Notes: generated by a model not told the origin, from the letters alone. 39,604 nucleotides of DNA from UBA3700 sp002372775 (GCA_946615965.1 CAMOIC010000011.1:1-39604), one strand, 5' to 3'; positions 9,055 through 17,226 are shown, numbered from the stretch's first letter. Numbers and translations: made by a program.

Positions 9055-9073
9055 CTACAAACAATGTTTGTAG
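9055..9073. repeat. Perfect 9-bp inverted repeat upstream of gdhA (possible operator)
   Basis: CTACAAACA, one central base, then TGTTTGTAG forms a perfect palindrome 45-63 nt before the gdh start and 14 nt after the transporter stop. No T-run follows on the minus strand, so it does not look like an intrinsic terminator. AT-rich DNA just downstream (toward gdh) could hold a -10 (TATATA or TATAAA), so the palindrome would sit in the promoter region. A repressor site for gdh is a reasonable guess; a weak transcript-end hairpin is the alternative. Confidence 0.5.
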
Positions 9074-9087
9074 TGACGTCCTTTAAC

Positions 9088-10590
9088 TTAACTTTCGTTA
9101 ATAATAATTCGGTTGTTTTCGTAAGCCTCCTTAATATTCTTTTCTTTCTCAATTTGTAGTTCCTCAACCTTCTTTTTAGAAAGTGGATATATGACAAATA
9201 GGAATAATGCCATAAGTCCATACATAACAGCAGGAATTAAAGTTGCTAATATGTACATAATATTAAGATTCTCATCACCTTGAGCTACATTACCAACAAT
9301 ATAACCCATACCCATCAATGCGCCATTTACCGCAATAGCTGCAATAACTTGTCCTAATTTTCTAAAGAAATTAAAGATAGAATATGCTGTTGCATCATCT
9401 CTTTGTTTTGTCTTTACTTCAAGATCATCTAAAGCATCTGTCTCCATAGACCAAAGCTGCAAAGATATAAATGTAAGTCCACATCCACTAATAAAGCACA
9501 TGGCCATAAATAGATACATCAATATACTTGGATCAATGCCCTTCATAAAGAATAAGGCTAAATTTGCTCCACAAGATAGTGTTAAACCAACGGCACATAA
9601 TTCTCTTTTTCCAAACTTTCTTACAAGTTTTGGAGTGAAGAACATTAGAACTACCATAGGTGCATAATTACATCCTGTTGCTATTAGATTCATCCAGTTA
9701 GCATTGAAATAATAATCGAATAGATATGTATAGAAACTTTGAGTGAACATTTGTCCTGCAAGCAATAACATAGCAGTTAAAGAAATACCTATAAATGCCC
9801 TATTCTTAAACAGATTTTTTAATGCCTCTGCTGTTCTATGTTTATGCTTTAATTTCTCTTCTTCTATTTCTGCTTCTTTACCCTTTGCAATAATTCTTTC
9901 TTTATTCATAAAGAAACATAGAACAAGTAAGCAAGCAGAAGCTATGGACATTATAATAACGCCAATAATAATTGGCTTATACATCATAGTCTTTACACCG
10001 TTCTCATCAGTGCTATAACAGAATGATGTTATTAATAGTACTGGCATAGCGCCAACACCAGCACCTACAGATCTCCAAATAGACAATTTATTTCTTTCTT
10101 TTTCATCTGTAGTTACTACAGCTGCAAGTGATCCATATGGAATTTGTAACATTGTATATGCCATACCAAATAGAACATATGTAACAGTAGCATATACACA
10201 TGTTAACGTATATTTATCTGGATCCCCTATTCCTGGCCATTTTGCAAACATTAACATTGCAGTAAAAGACAAAGGCAAAGCTACATATAAAAACCAAGGT
10301 TTGTAACGGCCATATTTTGTTATCTTAACTGAGTCGCAAATTCTACCCATAATTGGGTCGTTTACTGCGTCCCAAATTCTCGCAAGAACAAACATGACCA
10401 TAATATACATTGGTTGAATTGAAAAAATATCTGTATAGAATTTTTGTAATAACGAAGTAACTAATGAGAAAACTAAACAGCCAGCCGCATCGCCTAATGC
10501 GTATCCTAAATAGTCTTTTGTTTTTAATCCACTTGTCTTAGAAATATAACTGCTTAATGTATCAGCAGTTTGCTTAGATAAATTTTCCAC
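9088..10590 (-). CDS. GPH-family (MelB-like) cation:sugar symporter
   Basis: This 500-residue membrane protein belongs to the glycoside-pentoside-hexuronide symporters (MFS_2), which take up sugars or glycosides with Na+ or H+. Family hallmarks are LGYALGDAAGCLVF near residue 28, RIWDAVNDPIMGRICD near residue 71, then YGRYKPWFLYVALP, and about 12 hydrophobic helices. A long basic-acidic loop (KGKEAEIEEEKLKHKHR) divides the halves near residue 240. Substrate cannot be told; no glycosidase is adjacent. The start is GTG at 10590, because GAGGG lies 8 nt upstream and the nearest ATG (10604) is out of frame. It has its own promoter at 10612-10640. Confidence 0.9.
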   Translation of the reverse strand: MENLSKQTADTLSSYISKTSGLKTKDYLGYALGDAAGCLVFSLVTSLLQKFYTDIFSIQPMYIMVMFVLARIWDAVNDPIMGRICDSVKITKYGRYKPWFLYVALPLSFTAMLMFAKWPGIGDPDKYTLTCVYATVTYVLFGMAYTMLQIPYGSLAAVVTTDEKERNKLSIWRSVGAGVGAMPVLLITSFCYSTDENGVKTMMYKPIIIGVIIMSIASACLLVLCFFMNKERIIAKGKEAEIEEEKLKHKHRTAEALKNLFKNRAFIGISLTAMLLLAGQMFTQSFYTYLFDYYFNANWMNLIATGCNYAPMVVLMFFTPKLVRKFGKRELCAVGLTLSCGANLALFFMKGIDPSILMYLFMAMCFISGCGLTFISLQLWSMETDALDDLEVKTKQRDDATAYSIFNFFRKLGQVIAAIAVNGALMGMGYIVGNVAQGDENLNIMYILATLIPAVMYGLMALFLFVIYPLSKKKVEELQIEKEKNIKEAYENNRIIINES

Positions 10591-10611
10591 TTAATAACCC
10601 TCATCCACTAT

Positions 10612-10640
10612 ATTATAGAATAATAAAAATCTTAAAACAA
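10612..10640 (-). promoter_or_regulatory. Promoter of the GPH symporter gene
   Basis: On the minus strand TTGTTT (10640-10635), 17 nt, then TATAAT (10617-10612), about 22 nt before the GTG start. The 8-bp palindrome CGCTAGCG sits just upstream at 10643-10650 and could be a regulator site, but this is weak. Confidence 0.6.
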
Positions 10641-10680
10641 TACGCTAGCGCGTCTAATCGATAAATTTTATAAAAAATAT

Positions 10681-10717
10681 CGAATAACAAAATGAGCGCC
10701 TCAATCTGAAGCGCTCA
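10681..10717 (-). terminator. Intrinsic terminator of asnA-citrate synthase operon
   Basis: A perfect 7-bp stem TGAGCGC/GCGCTCA (10711-10717 with 10693-10699) has an 11-nt loop. TTTTGTTATT follows on the minus strand. It lies 20 nt past the citrate synthase stop. Confidence 0.75.
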
Positions 10718-10737
10718 AATATGATTCATAATTATTA

Positions 10738-12123
10738 TTAAAGTGAAGGTTTTCTTTCCTCTAGAGGCACATACTCTTGTCTCTCACCTACTGCAACGTA
10801 AGCTGGACGAATAATCTTGCTTTGGTTAACAAGTTCTTCTATTCTATGAGCACTCCAACCTGCAATTCTTGCAATAGCAAAGATAGGAGTAAATAACTCT
10901 TTTGGAATATGTAACATTCTATAAATATAGCCTGTATAGAAGTCGATATTTACAGCTACTGGTTTAAACAATTTTCTCTTCTCTGCAATAACAATTGGAG
11001 CAAGCTTATAAACTTGCTTATATAACTCAAAATCATCTGTATGGTTGAAATGATAATCTTCATTAAATAAGATTGATTGTAATACATTAGCTCTTGGGTC
11101 AGATAGTGAGTAAATAGCATGTCCCATACCATAGATTAAACCTTGTTTATCAAATGCATCGCCATCCATAATTTTCTTTAGATATGCCTTAACTTCTTCT
11201 TCTGAATAATCTTTAACGTGAGACTTGATATCTTCCATCATTTCAACAACCTTGATATTAGCACCACCGTGTTTTGGTCCCTTTAGTGAACCAAGTGCAG
11301 CAGCAATTGCTGAATATGTATCTGTTCCTGATGAAGTTACAACTCTAGTTGTAAATGTTGAGTTGTTACCACCACCGTGTTCTGCATGAAGAATTAAGCA
11401 TACATCTAAAAGTCTAGCTTCTTCAGCTGTATATCTACCTGTACCTCTAAGCATATAAAGAATGTTTTCAGCTGTAGATAAATATGGCTTTGGATTTCTG
11501 ATCTTTAAATTCTTTCCTTGGTGATAATATCTATGTGCTTGTAATGAATGAACTGCAAGTACTGGGAATACTGCAATTAATTTTAAGCATTGTGTAAATA
11601 CATTTGGTATTGAGATATCTTCTGCAGCGTCATCGTATGAATATAAAGACAATACACACTTTGCCATAGCGTTCATAATATTTTCAGCTACAGATTTTAA
11701 AATAACGTCTCTTAAGAATGTATCTGGAAGTTGTCTAAGTCCATTTAAAAGATAAATGAAATCATCTAATTCTTCCTTGTCTGGTAATTTACCTGTAAGT
11801 AATAAATATGCAGTTTCTTCAAAACCATATCTACCCTCATATGCGCCACCAGCGATTAATTTTTCAATAGGAATACCTCTATAGAAGCATTCGCCTTCAA
11901 TAGCTACTCTCTCACCATCTTTAGTGTATTTAAAAGCATTGATTTCAGAAATATCTGTAAGACCAGTAACAACGCCTCGTCCTTGATTATCTCTTAAGCC
12001 TCTAAACACCTTATGCTTTTCATAAAGATTTGCGCTAATAGCATCACATCTTTTTGTAAGCTTAGTAAGTCTAGTGATTTCCTTTTTATTAGTCTTTTTA
12101 AAGCTATTGTAAGTATTTTCCAT
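10738..12123 (-). CDS. gltA: Citrate synthase
   Basis: This enzyme condenses oxaloacetate and acetyl-CoA into citrate; some relatives use propionyl-CoA instead (2-methylcitrate synthase). The 461 residues include an N-terminal extension over the 370-residue Bacillus type, as in many Clostridia. Active-site regions are visible: HAEHGGGNNST near residue 249 (catalytic His), GPKHGGAN near residue 283, GMGHAIYSLSDPRA near residue 335 (second catalytic His), and FTPIFAIARIAGWSAHRIEE near the C-terminus. AGGTG precedes the ATG. It follows asnA by 38 nt with no terminator between, so both are likely on one mRNA. With glutamate dehydrogenase nearby it could feed an oxidative route to 2-oxoglutarate, but aconitase and isocitrate dehydrogenase are not in view. 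Confidence 0.93.
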   Translation of the reverse strand: MENTYNSFKKTNKKEITRLTKLTKRCDAISANLYEKHKVFRGLRDNQGRGVVTGLTDISEINAFKYTKDGERVAIEGECFYRGIPIEKLIAGGAYEGRYGFEETAYLLLTGKLPDKEELDDFIYLLNGLRQLPDTFLRDVILKSVAENIMNAMAKCVLSLYSYDDAAEDISIPNVFTQCLKLIAVFPVLAVHSLQAHRYYHQGKNLKIRNPKPYLSTAENILYMLRGTGRYTAEEARLLDVCLILHAEHGGGNNSTFTTRVVTSSGTDTYSAIAAALGSLKGPKHGGANIKVVEMMEDIKSHVKDYSEEEVKAYLKKIMDGDAFDKQGLIYGMGHAIYSLSDPRANVLQSILFNEDYHFNHTDDFELYKQVYKLAPIVIAEKRKLFKPVAVNIDFYTGYIYRMLHIPKELFTPIFAIARIAGWSAHRIEELVNQSKIIRPAYVAVGERQEYVPLEERKPSL

Positions 12124-12161
12124 CTCGCACCTGCTTTCTCAAAATTCCCCTAGTTTTTAAA

Positions 12162-13169
12162 TTATAATATTTCGATTCCTGCTGCCTTACACTTCTTAAC
12201 CATTTCATCAGGCCAGATTGAAGTATGAACTTCACCAATATGAGCCTTTTCAAGAAGTAACATACATAGTCTTGATTGACCGATACCACCACCGATAGAT
12301 AATGGAAGTTCACCATTTAATAACATCTTGTGGAATGGTAATACCAATCTTTCCTCATGTTCGCTCTTTGCAAGTTGTAATCTTAATGTTTCTTCATCAA
12401 CTCTGATACCCATTGAAGAAACTTCAAATGCCATATCTAAAACTTCGTTATACATGATTAAGTCGCCATTTAATTTCCAATCGTCATAATCTGGTGCTCT
12501 ACCATCATGTCTTTCACCGCTCTTTAATACATCACCAATTTGCATAATGAAGATTGTGTGATGCTTCTTAACAAAAGCATTTTCTCTTTCTTTTGGAGAT
12601 AGATTTGGATATAAATCTTCAAGTTCTTGAGAAGTAATGAAAGTAACGTTTCTGTCTATTGTCTTTGTTAATTGTGGATATACTCTTGTAATTCCCTCTT
12701 TAGCATCAGCAATAGCATTAACAATATCTTGAACTGTCTTCTTTAGATATTCAACATTTCTTTGATCTTTTGAAATAACCTTTTCCCAATCCCATTGATC
12801 TACATAGATTGAGTGGATGTTATCTAATTCTTCATCACGACGGATTCCGTTCATATTTGTGTAGATACCTTCACCTACATCAAAACCATATTTTGCTAAA
12901 GCAATTCTCTTCCACTTAGCTAGAGAATGTACTACTTGAGCTTCAACGCCTGGCATATTTAAAATATCAAAGCCAACAGCTCTTTCTGTACCATTTAAAT
13001 CGTCGTTGATACCAGTTCCAGCCTTAACAAACATAGGTGCTGTAACTCTCTCTAAATTCAACTTATCACATAATTCATTTGTGAAAATTGTTCTTGCTGT
13101 TTTAATAGCTCTTTCTGTTTCTCTAACAGATAATAAACTCTTGTATTTTTTTGGTAATATTAATGCCAT
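12162..13169 (-). CDS. asnA: Aspartate-ammonia ligase (asparagine synthetase A)
   Basis: AsnA makes asparagine from aspartate and free ammonia with ATP giving AMP and PPi; it has the fold of class II aminoacyl-tRNA synthetases. The 335-residue length is typical. Recognisable segments are LVRETERAIK-like SVRETERAIK near residue 14, AVGFDILNMPGVEAQVVHSLAKWKR near residue 65, IYVDQWDWEKVI near residue 120, GKSGERHDGRAPDYDDW-like text near residue 215 and GGGIGQSRLCMLLL near residue 293 (motif 3 region). GAGG lies 5-8 nt before the ATG. It leads a two-gene operon with citrate synthase from the promoter at 13211-13239. The ammonia-dependent enzyme suits a cell with ample ammonium. Confidence 0.97.
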   Translation of the reverse strand: MALILPKKYKSLLSVRETERAIKTARTIFTNELCDKLNLERVTAPMFVKAGTGINDDLNGTERAVGFDILNMPGVEAQVVHSLAKWKRIALAKYGFDVGEGIYTNMNGIRRDEELDNIHSIYVDQWDWEKVISKDQRNVEYLKKTVQDIVNAIADAKEGITRVYPQLTKTIDRNVTFITSQELEDLYPNLSPKERENAFVKKHHTIFIMQIGDVLKSGERHDGRAPDYDDWKLNGDLIMYNEVLDMAFEVSSMGIRVDEETLRLQLAKSEHEERLVLPFHKMLLNGELPLSIGGGIGQSRLCMLLLEKAHIGEVHTSIWPDEMVKKCKAAGIEIL

Positions 13170-13210
13170 AAAAGCCTCACTTTTAATTCCCGAAATTAAA
13201 TAATAAAAAT

Positions 13211-13239
13211 ATTATATAAAATTGCGCTATAAATTACAA
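13211..13239 (-). promoter_or_regulatory. Promoter of asnA-citrate synthase operon
   Basis: On the minus strand TTGTAA (13239-13234), 17 nt, TATAAT (13216-13211), about 40 nt before the asnA ATG. A 21-nt stretch around the -10 (13200-13220) is identical to that of the CBS-ileS operon promoter. Confidence 0.7.
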
Positions 13240-13246
13240 CAAAACT

Positions 13247-14170
13247 TTATTGCTTTTTAGGCTTAGGTATTTTAAATTTGTTTAATTCTTTTTGACCAAT
13301 AACTATCATAAATATGCCTATTGCTAGTATTATGGCGCATACTACACCGCCTGTTGCTGAATTCCAAATTGTTACATATCTTACAGCATCTTCTGGCGCA
13401 TATTGTTTTAACATTGATGTTTGAAGAGCAAAAATTGAAACAAGTGCAGCAGCTAAATTAGTGTTCTTAATTGCACGAATAATATAGTCATGTTGCTTTC
13501 TTGCCTTTACGAAATTGGCTATTGATATAGCCATCTTTATAAATGCATATAATGCTGTTACATAAACAGCCATAGTCATATTTGTTGTTGAGAATGACTT
13601 TCCTTGAGATACAACAAGAATGATAATTACCTCAATAAATGCAATAGCGATACATAACAATATGCCGTCGTTTCTGTATGTTTTTAATGAGATAATTAAA
13701 CTACTTTGTGAATATTTTGAATCCTTGAATCTAATCAAGTTATGAGCACTTAAGATAGACAAGAAGGTATAATAACCTGCAAGTGCTCCATACCAGCCTA
13801 CATGGAATATAAATGCAAGTGCGATGTTGTATAAGACGAATATTACAGTAGCTGCAAATGAGAAGAATGTGAACACAATTGTTCTGTAACCATAATTGTC
13901 TAGCATTAAAGACAATGTATCGCTCATCTTTATAAAACGAATAATTCTCTCTTTTACGTGTGGATACAATCTTACACCAAGATATATCGCATATGGCAAA
14001 ATAATGAAAGACAAGACATAAACTACAATTGCACTAGCAGATGTATCACTAGCAATAGCATTCTTAATACTAATAGCAACTAAAATAATCGTTGCTATAT
14101 ATACAACGACTATAGTAAACAAACTAGGATTAAAAAATCTATATTTTAGGCTTTCTTTTTTCACTCTCAC
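13247..14170 (-). CDS. Unknown polytopic membrane protein
   Basis: I do not recognise this 307-residue protein. It has about eight hydrophobic helices, roughly at residues 16-36, 46-66, 96-118, 122-142, 170-190, 198-218, 236-252 and 270-292, with short basic cytoplasmic ends (MRVKKES and IPKPKKQ). No catalytic or transport motif stands out. The start is GTG at 14170, overlapping the stop of the upstream gene by 4 nt (GTGA), with TAGGTAA just before it; a second GTG two codons later is possible. The overlap means it is co-translated with the 222-residue anchored protein, and the two may form a complex. I saw no terminator between its stop and the asnA promoter. Confidence 0.75.
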   Translation of the reverse strand: MRVKKESLKYRFFNPSLFTIVVVYIATIILVAISIKNAIASDTSASAIVVYVLSFIILPYAIYLGVRLYPHVKERIIRFIKMSDTLSLMLDNYGYRTIVFTFFSFAATVIFVLYNIALAFIFHVGWYGALAGYYTFLSILSAHNLIRFKDSKYSQSSLIISLKTYRNDGILLCIAIAFIEVIIILVVSQGKSFSTTNMTMAVYVTALYAFIKMAISIANFVKARKQHDYIIRAIKNTNLAAALVSIFALQTSMLKQYAPEDAVRYVTIWNSATGGVVCAIILAIGIFMIVIGQKELNKFKIPKPKKQ

Positions 14171-14835
14171 TTACCTAGTGATAAGTTTAGCACATAACAC
14201 ACAGAATAAGGAAAAGAAATTCCGCTATTTATTTGTAAATAATTGAGTTTGTAAGAAACAATCTTATTTGAGTAATAATCGTAGCAAAGATCGTATTCTT
14301 CGCTATCTGATTTATTAACAAAAGTAAGGTTACTTCCCTTTTGTAACACATGGTTAATATCCTTCATTTTATCTGCTTTTATAAGATAATATTTACCATC
14401 AATTTCCTCTAGTGGCATCACCTTTTTAAAGTATAATAAAACACTCTCATAAAAGACTCCTTGACCAACCTCTTCAATAGCTCCATTTTGAGAGATAAGA
14501 TACTTTGTATCTTCTATATAGAAATCTATAGTCATATCATCCCCTTTATACTCCATAAAAAATGTTGAATCTTGACCTTGTTTTTTAAGAGAATAATTGC
14601 TAGTTTTTCCATTAATTTCTTCCTTGCAAGAAACGCTAAAATCTTGCATAGAATTTATATATGAAAAATCAGCATCAAAGGATAATTCATTGATAGTTTG
14701 AAGTGTTGTAGAAAACTTGAATATATACTCATCTCCAAGTTCCTTTTCAACAAAAAATACATAGAATGTAAAGCCCCCTGCAGCTATTACTCCAACTATT
14801 ACTAAACATAGTAAGATTTTTAGATAAGTTTTCAT
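14167..14835 (-). CDS. Unknown membrane-anchored protein
   Basis: The real start is most likely ATG 14835-14833, giving 222 residues, because GAGG lies 5-8 nt upstream and the protein then begins MKTYLKILLCLVIVGVIAAGG, a signal anchor. A longer reading frame with an ATG at 14892 exists, but its first codons fall inside a terminator hairpin (14857-14885). After the helix, about 190 residues look extracellular and beta-rich, with repeated short Asp/Tyr/Lys motifs; no Cys lipobox or enzymatic motif is visible. It overlaps the next membrane gene by 4 nt. The leader holds a hairpin with a T-run, so expression may be limited by attenuation. Function unknown. Confidence 0.7.
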   Translation of the reverse strand: MKTYLKILLCLVIVGVIAAGGFTFYVFFVEKELGDEYIFKFSTTLQTINELSFDADFSYINSMQDFSVSCKEEINGKTSNYSLKKQGQDSTFFMEYKGDDMTIDFYIEDTKYLISQNGAIEEVGQGVFYESVLLYFKKVMPLEEIDGKYYLIKADKMKDINHVLQKGSNLTFVNKSDSEEYDLCYDYYSNKIVSYKLNYLQINSGISFPYSVCYVLNLSLGK

Positions 14836-14846
14836 AATGCCTCGCA

Positions 14847-14885
14847 AATAAAAAAACAGGGAGCCCATAGTAATATGGTTCCCTG
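14847..14885 (-). terminator. Intrinsic terminator after the S41 protease gene, in the leader of the next gene
   Basis: The minus-strand hairpin has outer stem CAGGGA/TCCCTG and an inner CCAT/ATGG (14885-14857), followed by TTTTTTTATTT. It ends the ABC-S41 unit. The ribosome site of the next gene (GAGG) starts a few bases after the T-run, so the hairpin also sits in that gene's leader. Confidence 0.85.
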
Positions 14886-14894
14886 AATACAATT

Positions 14895-14923
14895 ATTCTA
14901 TATCAATTATTTATTTAAATCAA
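14895..14923 (-). promoter_or_regulatory. Putative promoter upstream of the hairpin leader
   Basis: On the minus strand TTGATT (14923-14918), 17 nt, TAGAAT (14900-14895). Transcription would start near 14888, immediately before the terminator hairpin at 14885-14857. If real, the transcript begins with an attenuator. AT-richness makes chance matches possible. Confidence 0.45.
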
Positions 14924-14926
14924 TTA

Positions 14927-16351
14927 TTAAGCAGTAATCAATTCTAATCCACGCTTAATATACAAGTCGTTTACAAGAGGTCTATATGATTTTGAAATCT
15001 TATTCTCAGAATCTGGAGTAATTCCTACTCCATGAATTGTAACATCCCAACATATCTTTCCATCTTCGCCTTTTGTTGGAATATAGTATGTACCATTAGT
15101 AATATTTAAATAATACTTGCCATCTCCAATTTCAACTATTGTTTGAGCAACACCTTTTCCATATGTTTTGCCACCAACTATCTTTATGTCGTTATAGTAC
15201 ATCAACGCTCCAATTAATGCTTCTGATGAAGATGCTGTTTGAGAATCACATAAAACAACAAGTTTGAAATTATTAACAACAGATGGCAAGTTAATAGTCT
15301 CATATTCTTTATCGCCATATGTGCCTTTAAAATCTGTTGAAAAATATGTAGTTCTAAATATTCCATATCCTGCATTGTAATTTAATTTCAGAAGAGGAAG
15401 AGAAGTATCATCTGCCCCATTTAATAGGCAACCTGCTACATAACTTAGAATAGTAGCATTACCACCACCATTGCCTCTTAGGTCTAATATTAGATTAGTT
15501 GCACCGCTTTCAACAAAAGTTTCACAAGCAGCATGAAAATCTTTAATTGCACTACCTGAAAAACTTCTAAACTTTAGTAATGCTGTAGTACCTGTTGTAT
15601 CGCCAATTTCTTCAGCTGTATAGTATTCTGTAGTTTTAGATGATAGCCATTCTTTTTCTAATCTAAAAGTATATAAATCGTTGTTGTAAGTATCATCGCC
15701 ATTACTCTTTATGATATAAAATATTGCGTTTTCATCCGCAGCTAATAAATCTTTAAATTTCGATTTTTCCATTCCTTGCACAATTATAGGATCAGAGCCT
15801 AAAAGTGCTATTGCAGTAGGACTAACCATACTAATCGCGTATATCTTATCTCCTTCCTCAATATAGACATCATCTGTAACTGTTTCTTTGTTATTAAGTT
15901 GTAAATCAGAATAATGATATGTAGCTTTTGTTGTAGCTGCTGGAGAATCTTTCATAACATAATAAATAATATGTTCATTAATACCACTTTCATTATACGA
16001 AAAACCATAAGCTTTTGTAGCTTCAACTTCAGCATTTAAATACATCCCAGTATAGTCATCAACTTGAGTCATCATTGCAGCTGTAGCATAAACTTGGAAC
16101 TCTTCCCAATTTATATCTTTATAATAATATTTTTTGAAGGCTTCATATGCTTCTGCCATTAAAGGCATATTCTCATCAAGAGAATTCCTCTTGCCAAAGA
16201 AATACCCCCCAACACCAGCACCTGCAATAAGTGCTAATATTAGAAGAACAGACACACAAATTATAATTGCCTTCTTCTTTGGAATATAATCGCTGGACAC
16301 TTCCACTACTTCCTTATTTTGGCTTTCTTCAAAAACATTATTATCTTCCAT
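14927..16351 (-). CDS. S41-family (C-terminal processing) membrane protease
   Basis: This 474-residue protein is a serine protease of the CtpA/Tsp type acting outside the membrane. It has an acidic cytoplasmic start, one helix at about residues 28-50 (IIICVSVLLILALIAGAGVG), a middle region where a PDZ domain normally lies, and an S41 domain in the last 230 residues. The catalytic dyad is readable as TASSSEAL (Ser374 by spacing) and GGKTYGKGVAQ (Lys399), 25 residues apart as in Tsp. LILDLRGNGGG near residue 290 is the conserved strand before the active site. The PDZ region is divergent. AAGAGG precedes the ATG. It follows the ABC-like gene by 2 nt, so both are probably translated from one mRNA, and is followed by a strong terminator. 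Confidence 0.92.
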   Translation of the reverse strand: MEDNNVFEESQNKEVVEVSSDYIPKKKAIIICVSVLLILALIAGAGVGGYFFGKRNSLDENMPLMAEAYEAFKKYYYKDINWEEFQVYATAAMMTQVDDYTGMYLNAEVEATKAYGFSYNESGINEHIIYYVMKDSPAATTKATYHYSDLQLNNKETVTDDVYIEEGDKIYAISMVSPTAIALLGSDPIIVQGMEKSKFKDLLAADENAIFYIIKSNGDDTYNNDLYTFRLEKEWLSSKTTEYYTAEEIGDTTGTTALLKFRSFSGSAIKDFHAACETFVESGATNLILDLRGNGGGNATILSYVAGCLLNGADDTSLPLLKLNYNAGYGIFRTTYFSTDFKGTYGDKEYETINLPSVVNNFKLVVLCDSQTASSSEALIGALMYYNDIKIVGGKTYGKGVAQTIVEIGDGKYYLNITNGTYYIPTKGEDGKICWDVTIHGVGITPDSENKISKSYRPLVNDLYIKRGLELITA

Positions 16352-16353
16352 AA

Positions 16354-17220
16354 TTACCTCTTTGAAATCACATAATCTGTAGATTTATCAAAATACACAT
16401 CCTTATAAATTTCATCATTAACAATAGATAAGGATATTTCTTTTCCAACATAAATGTTGGAGATAGGTTCATTTACATCGAATCTAAGATTTGAAACTTC
16501 AACATAATAACCTTTATCATCATTCTTTAATTCAGTGTTTATTACACCGCTATTTTTAAGAGCCATTAAAGTCTCTCTACTTTTTGGACACTTTAATAAT
16601 TCTTCTTTTGTTCCTCTTTGTATATATTTTTTATATGCCATTATAGATACTGTATCAGATACAGAAAAAGCATCATCAATATTGCTTGTTGCAAATACAA
16701 CCATCTTGCCTTTCACATCATCTTTTAGAATATTTAATATCTCGTCATGTCTATCATCTATATTCTTTAGCACATCATCTAAAAGATATAAATCTGCATC
16801 TCTTTCAAAACATCTTGCAATTACTACAATAGACTTTTCATCTAATGATAATTCTCTAACCTTTTTATCTTTAAGATCTTCTATCCCATATTTTTTCAAT
16901 CTAGATAATGCAATATCCTCAGCATTTTCTACACCTCTAAGTTTTAAAGGTATTAGTAAATTCTCCAGAACTGTTGAATACATCTTTAAAGATTTAGTAT
17001 CAAATGAATATACAATATCTTTAATTTCACTAAGCTCAATTTTGCCTTGATATTTTTCAAGTCCAGCGATACATCTTAAAACTGTACTTTTTCCAGATTG
17101 AGCTTTTCCATATATAGCAAAAACACCATCTCCATTTATAGAAAAAGTGGCCATATCTACCCCTAGATAGCCACCAAAATATCTCATATACAAATCTTCT
17201 ACTACAACGGATTTTGCCAT
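16354..17220 (-). CDS. Degenerate ABC-type ATPase, sugar-ABC (MalK/UgpC-like)
   Basis: The protein resembles MalK-type ATPase subunits but looks catalytically impaired. Walker A is normal (GKAQSGKST, near residue 36). Aligned with MalK relatives, the Q-loop Gln is Asp (SFDTKSL), the signature LSGGQ is LSLDE, the Walker B Glu is Asp (LYLLDDVL), and the H-loop His is Ser (ATSNIDDA). The D-loop Asp is kept (NIDD). The last 70 residues could be a small TOBE-like domain. ATG 17220 gives 288 residues and starts MAKSVVVEDLYMRYFGG like MalK; an upstream in-frame ATG at 17262 would lie before the promoter. No permease or binding protein is nearby; the only partner is the S41 protease gene 2 nt downstream. 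A regulator or scaffold role is my inference. Confidence 0.8.
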   Translation of the reverse strand: MAKSVVVEDLYMRYFGGYLGVDMATFSINGDGVFAIYGKAQSGKSTVLRCIAGLEKYQGKIELSEIKDIVYSFDTKSLKMYSTVLENLLIPLKLRGVENAEDIALSRLKKYGIEDLKDKKVRELSLDEKSIVVIARCFERDADLYLLDDVLKNIDDRHDEILNILKDDVKGKMVVFATSNIDDAFSVSDTVSIMAYKKYIQRGTKEELLKCPKSRETLMALKNSGVINTELKNDDKGYYVEVSNLRFDVNEPISNIYVGKEISLSIVNDEIYKDVYFDKSTDYVISKR

Positions 17221-17226
17221 AAAATA

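Noticed and set aside
10643..10650. CGCTAGCG palindrome upstream of the symporter promoter as an operator
   Set aside because: Only 8 bp and not repeated elsewhere that I saw; too short to call.
14836..14892. Longer N-terminus for the 222-residue anchored protein
   Set aside because: The extra codons are in a terminator hairpin and T-run, and the GAGG ribosome site serves the ATG at 14835.
16535..17050. 171-codon open frame antisense to the ABC-like gene
   Set aside because: The translation is Ser/Leu/Phe-rich and low in charge, typical of the complement of a real gene. The minus frame has clear ABC motifs and a promoter.
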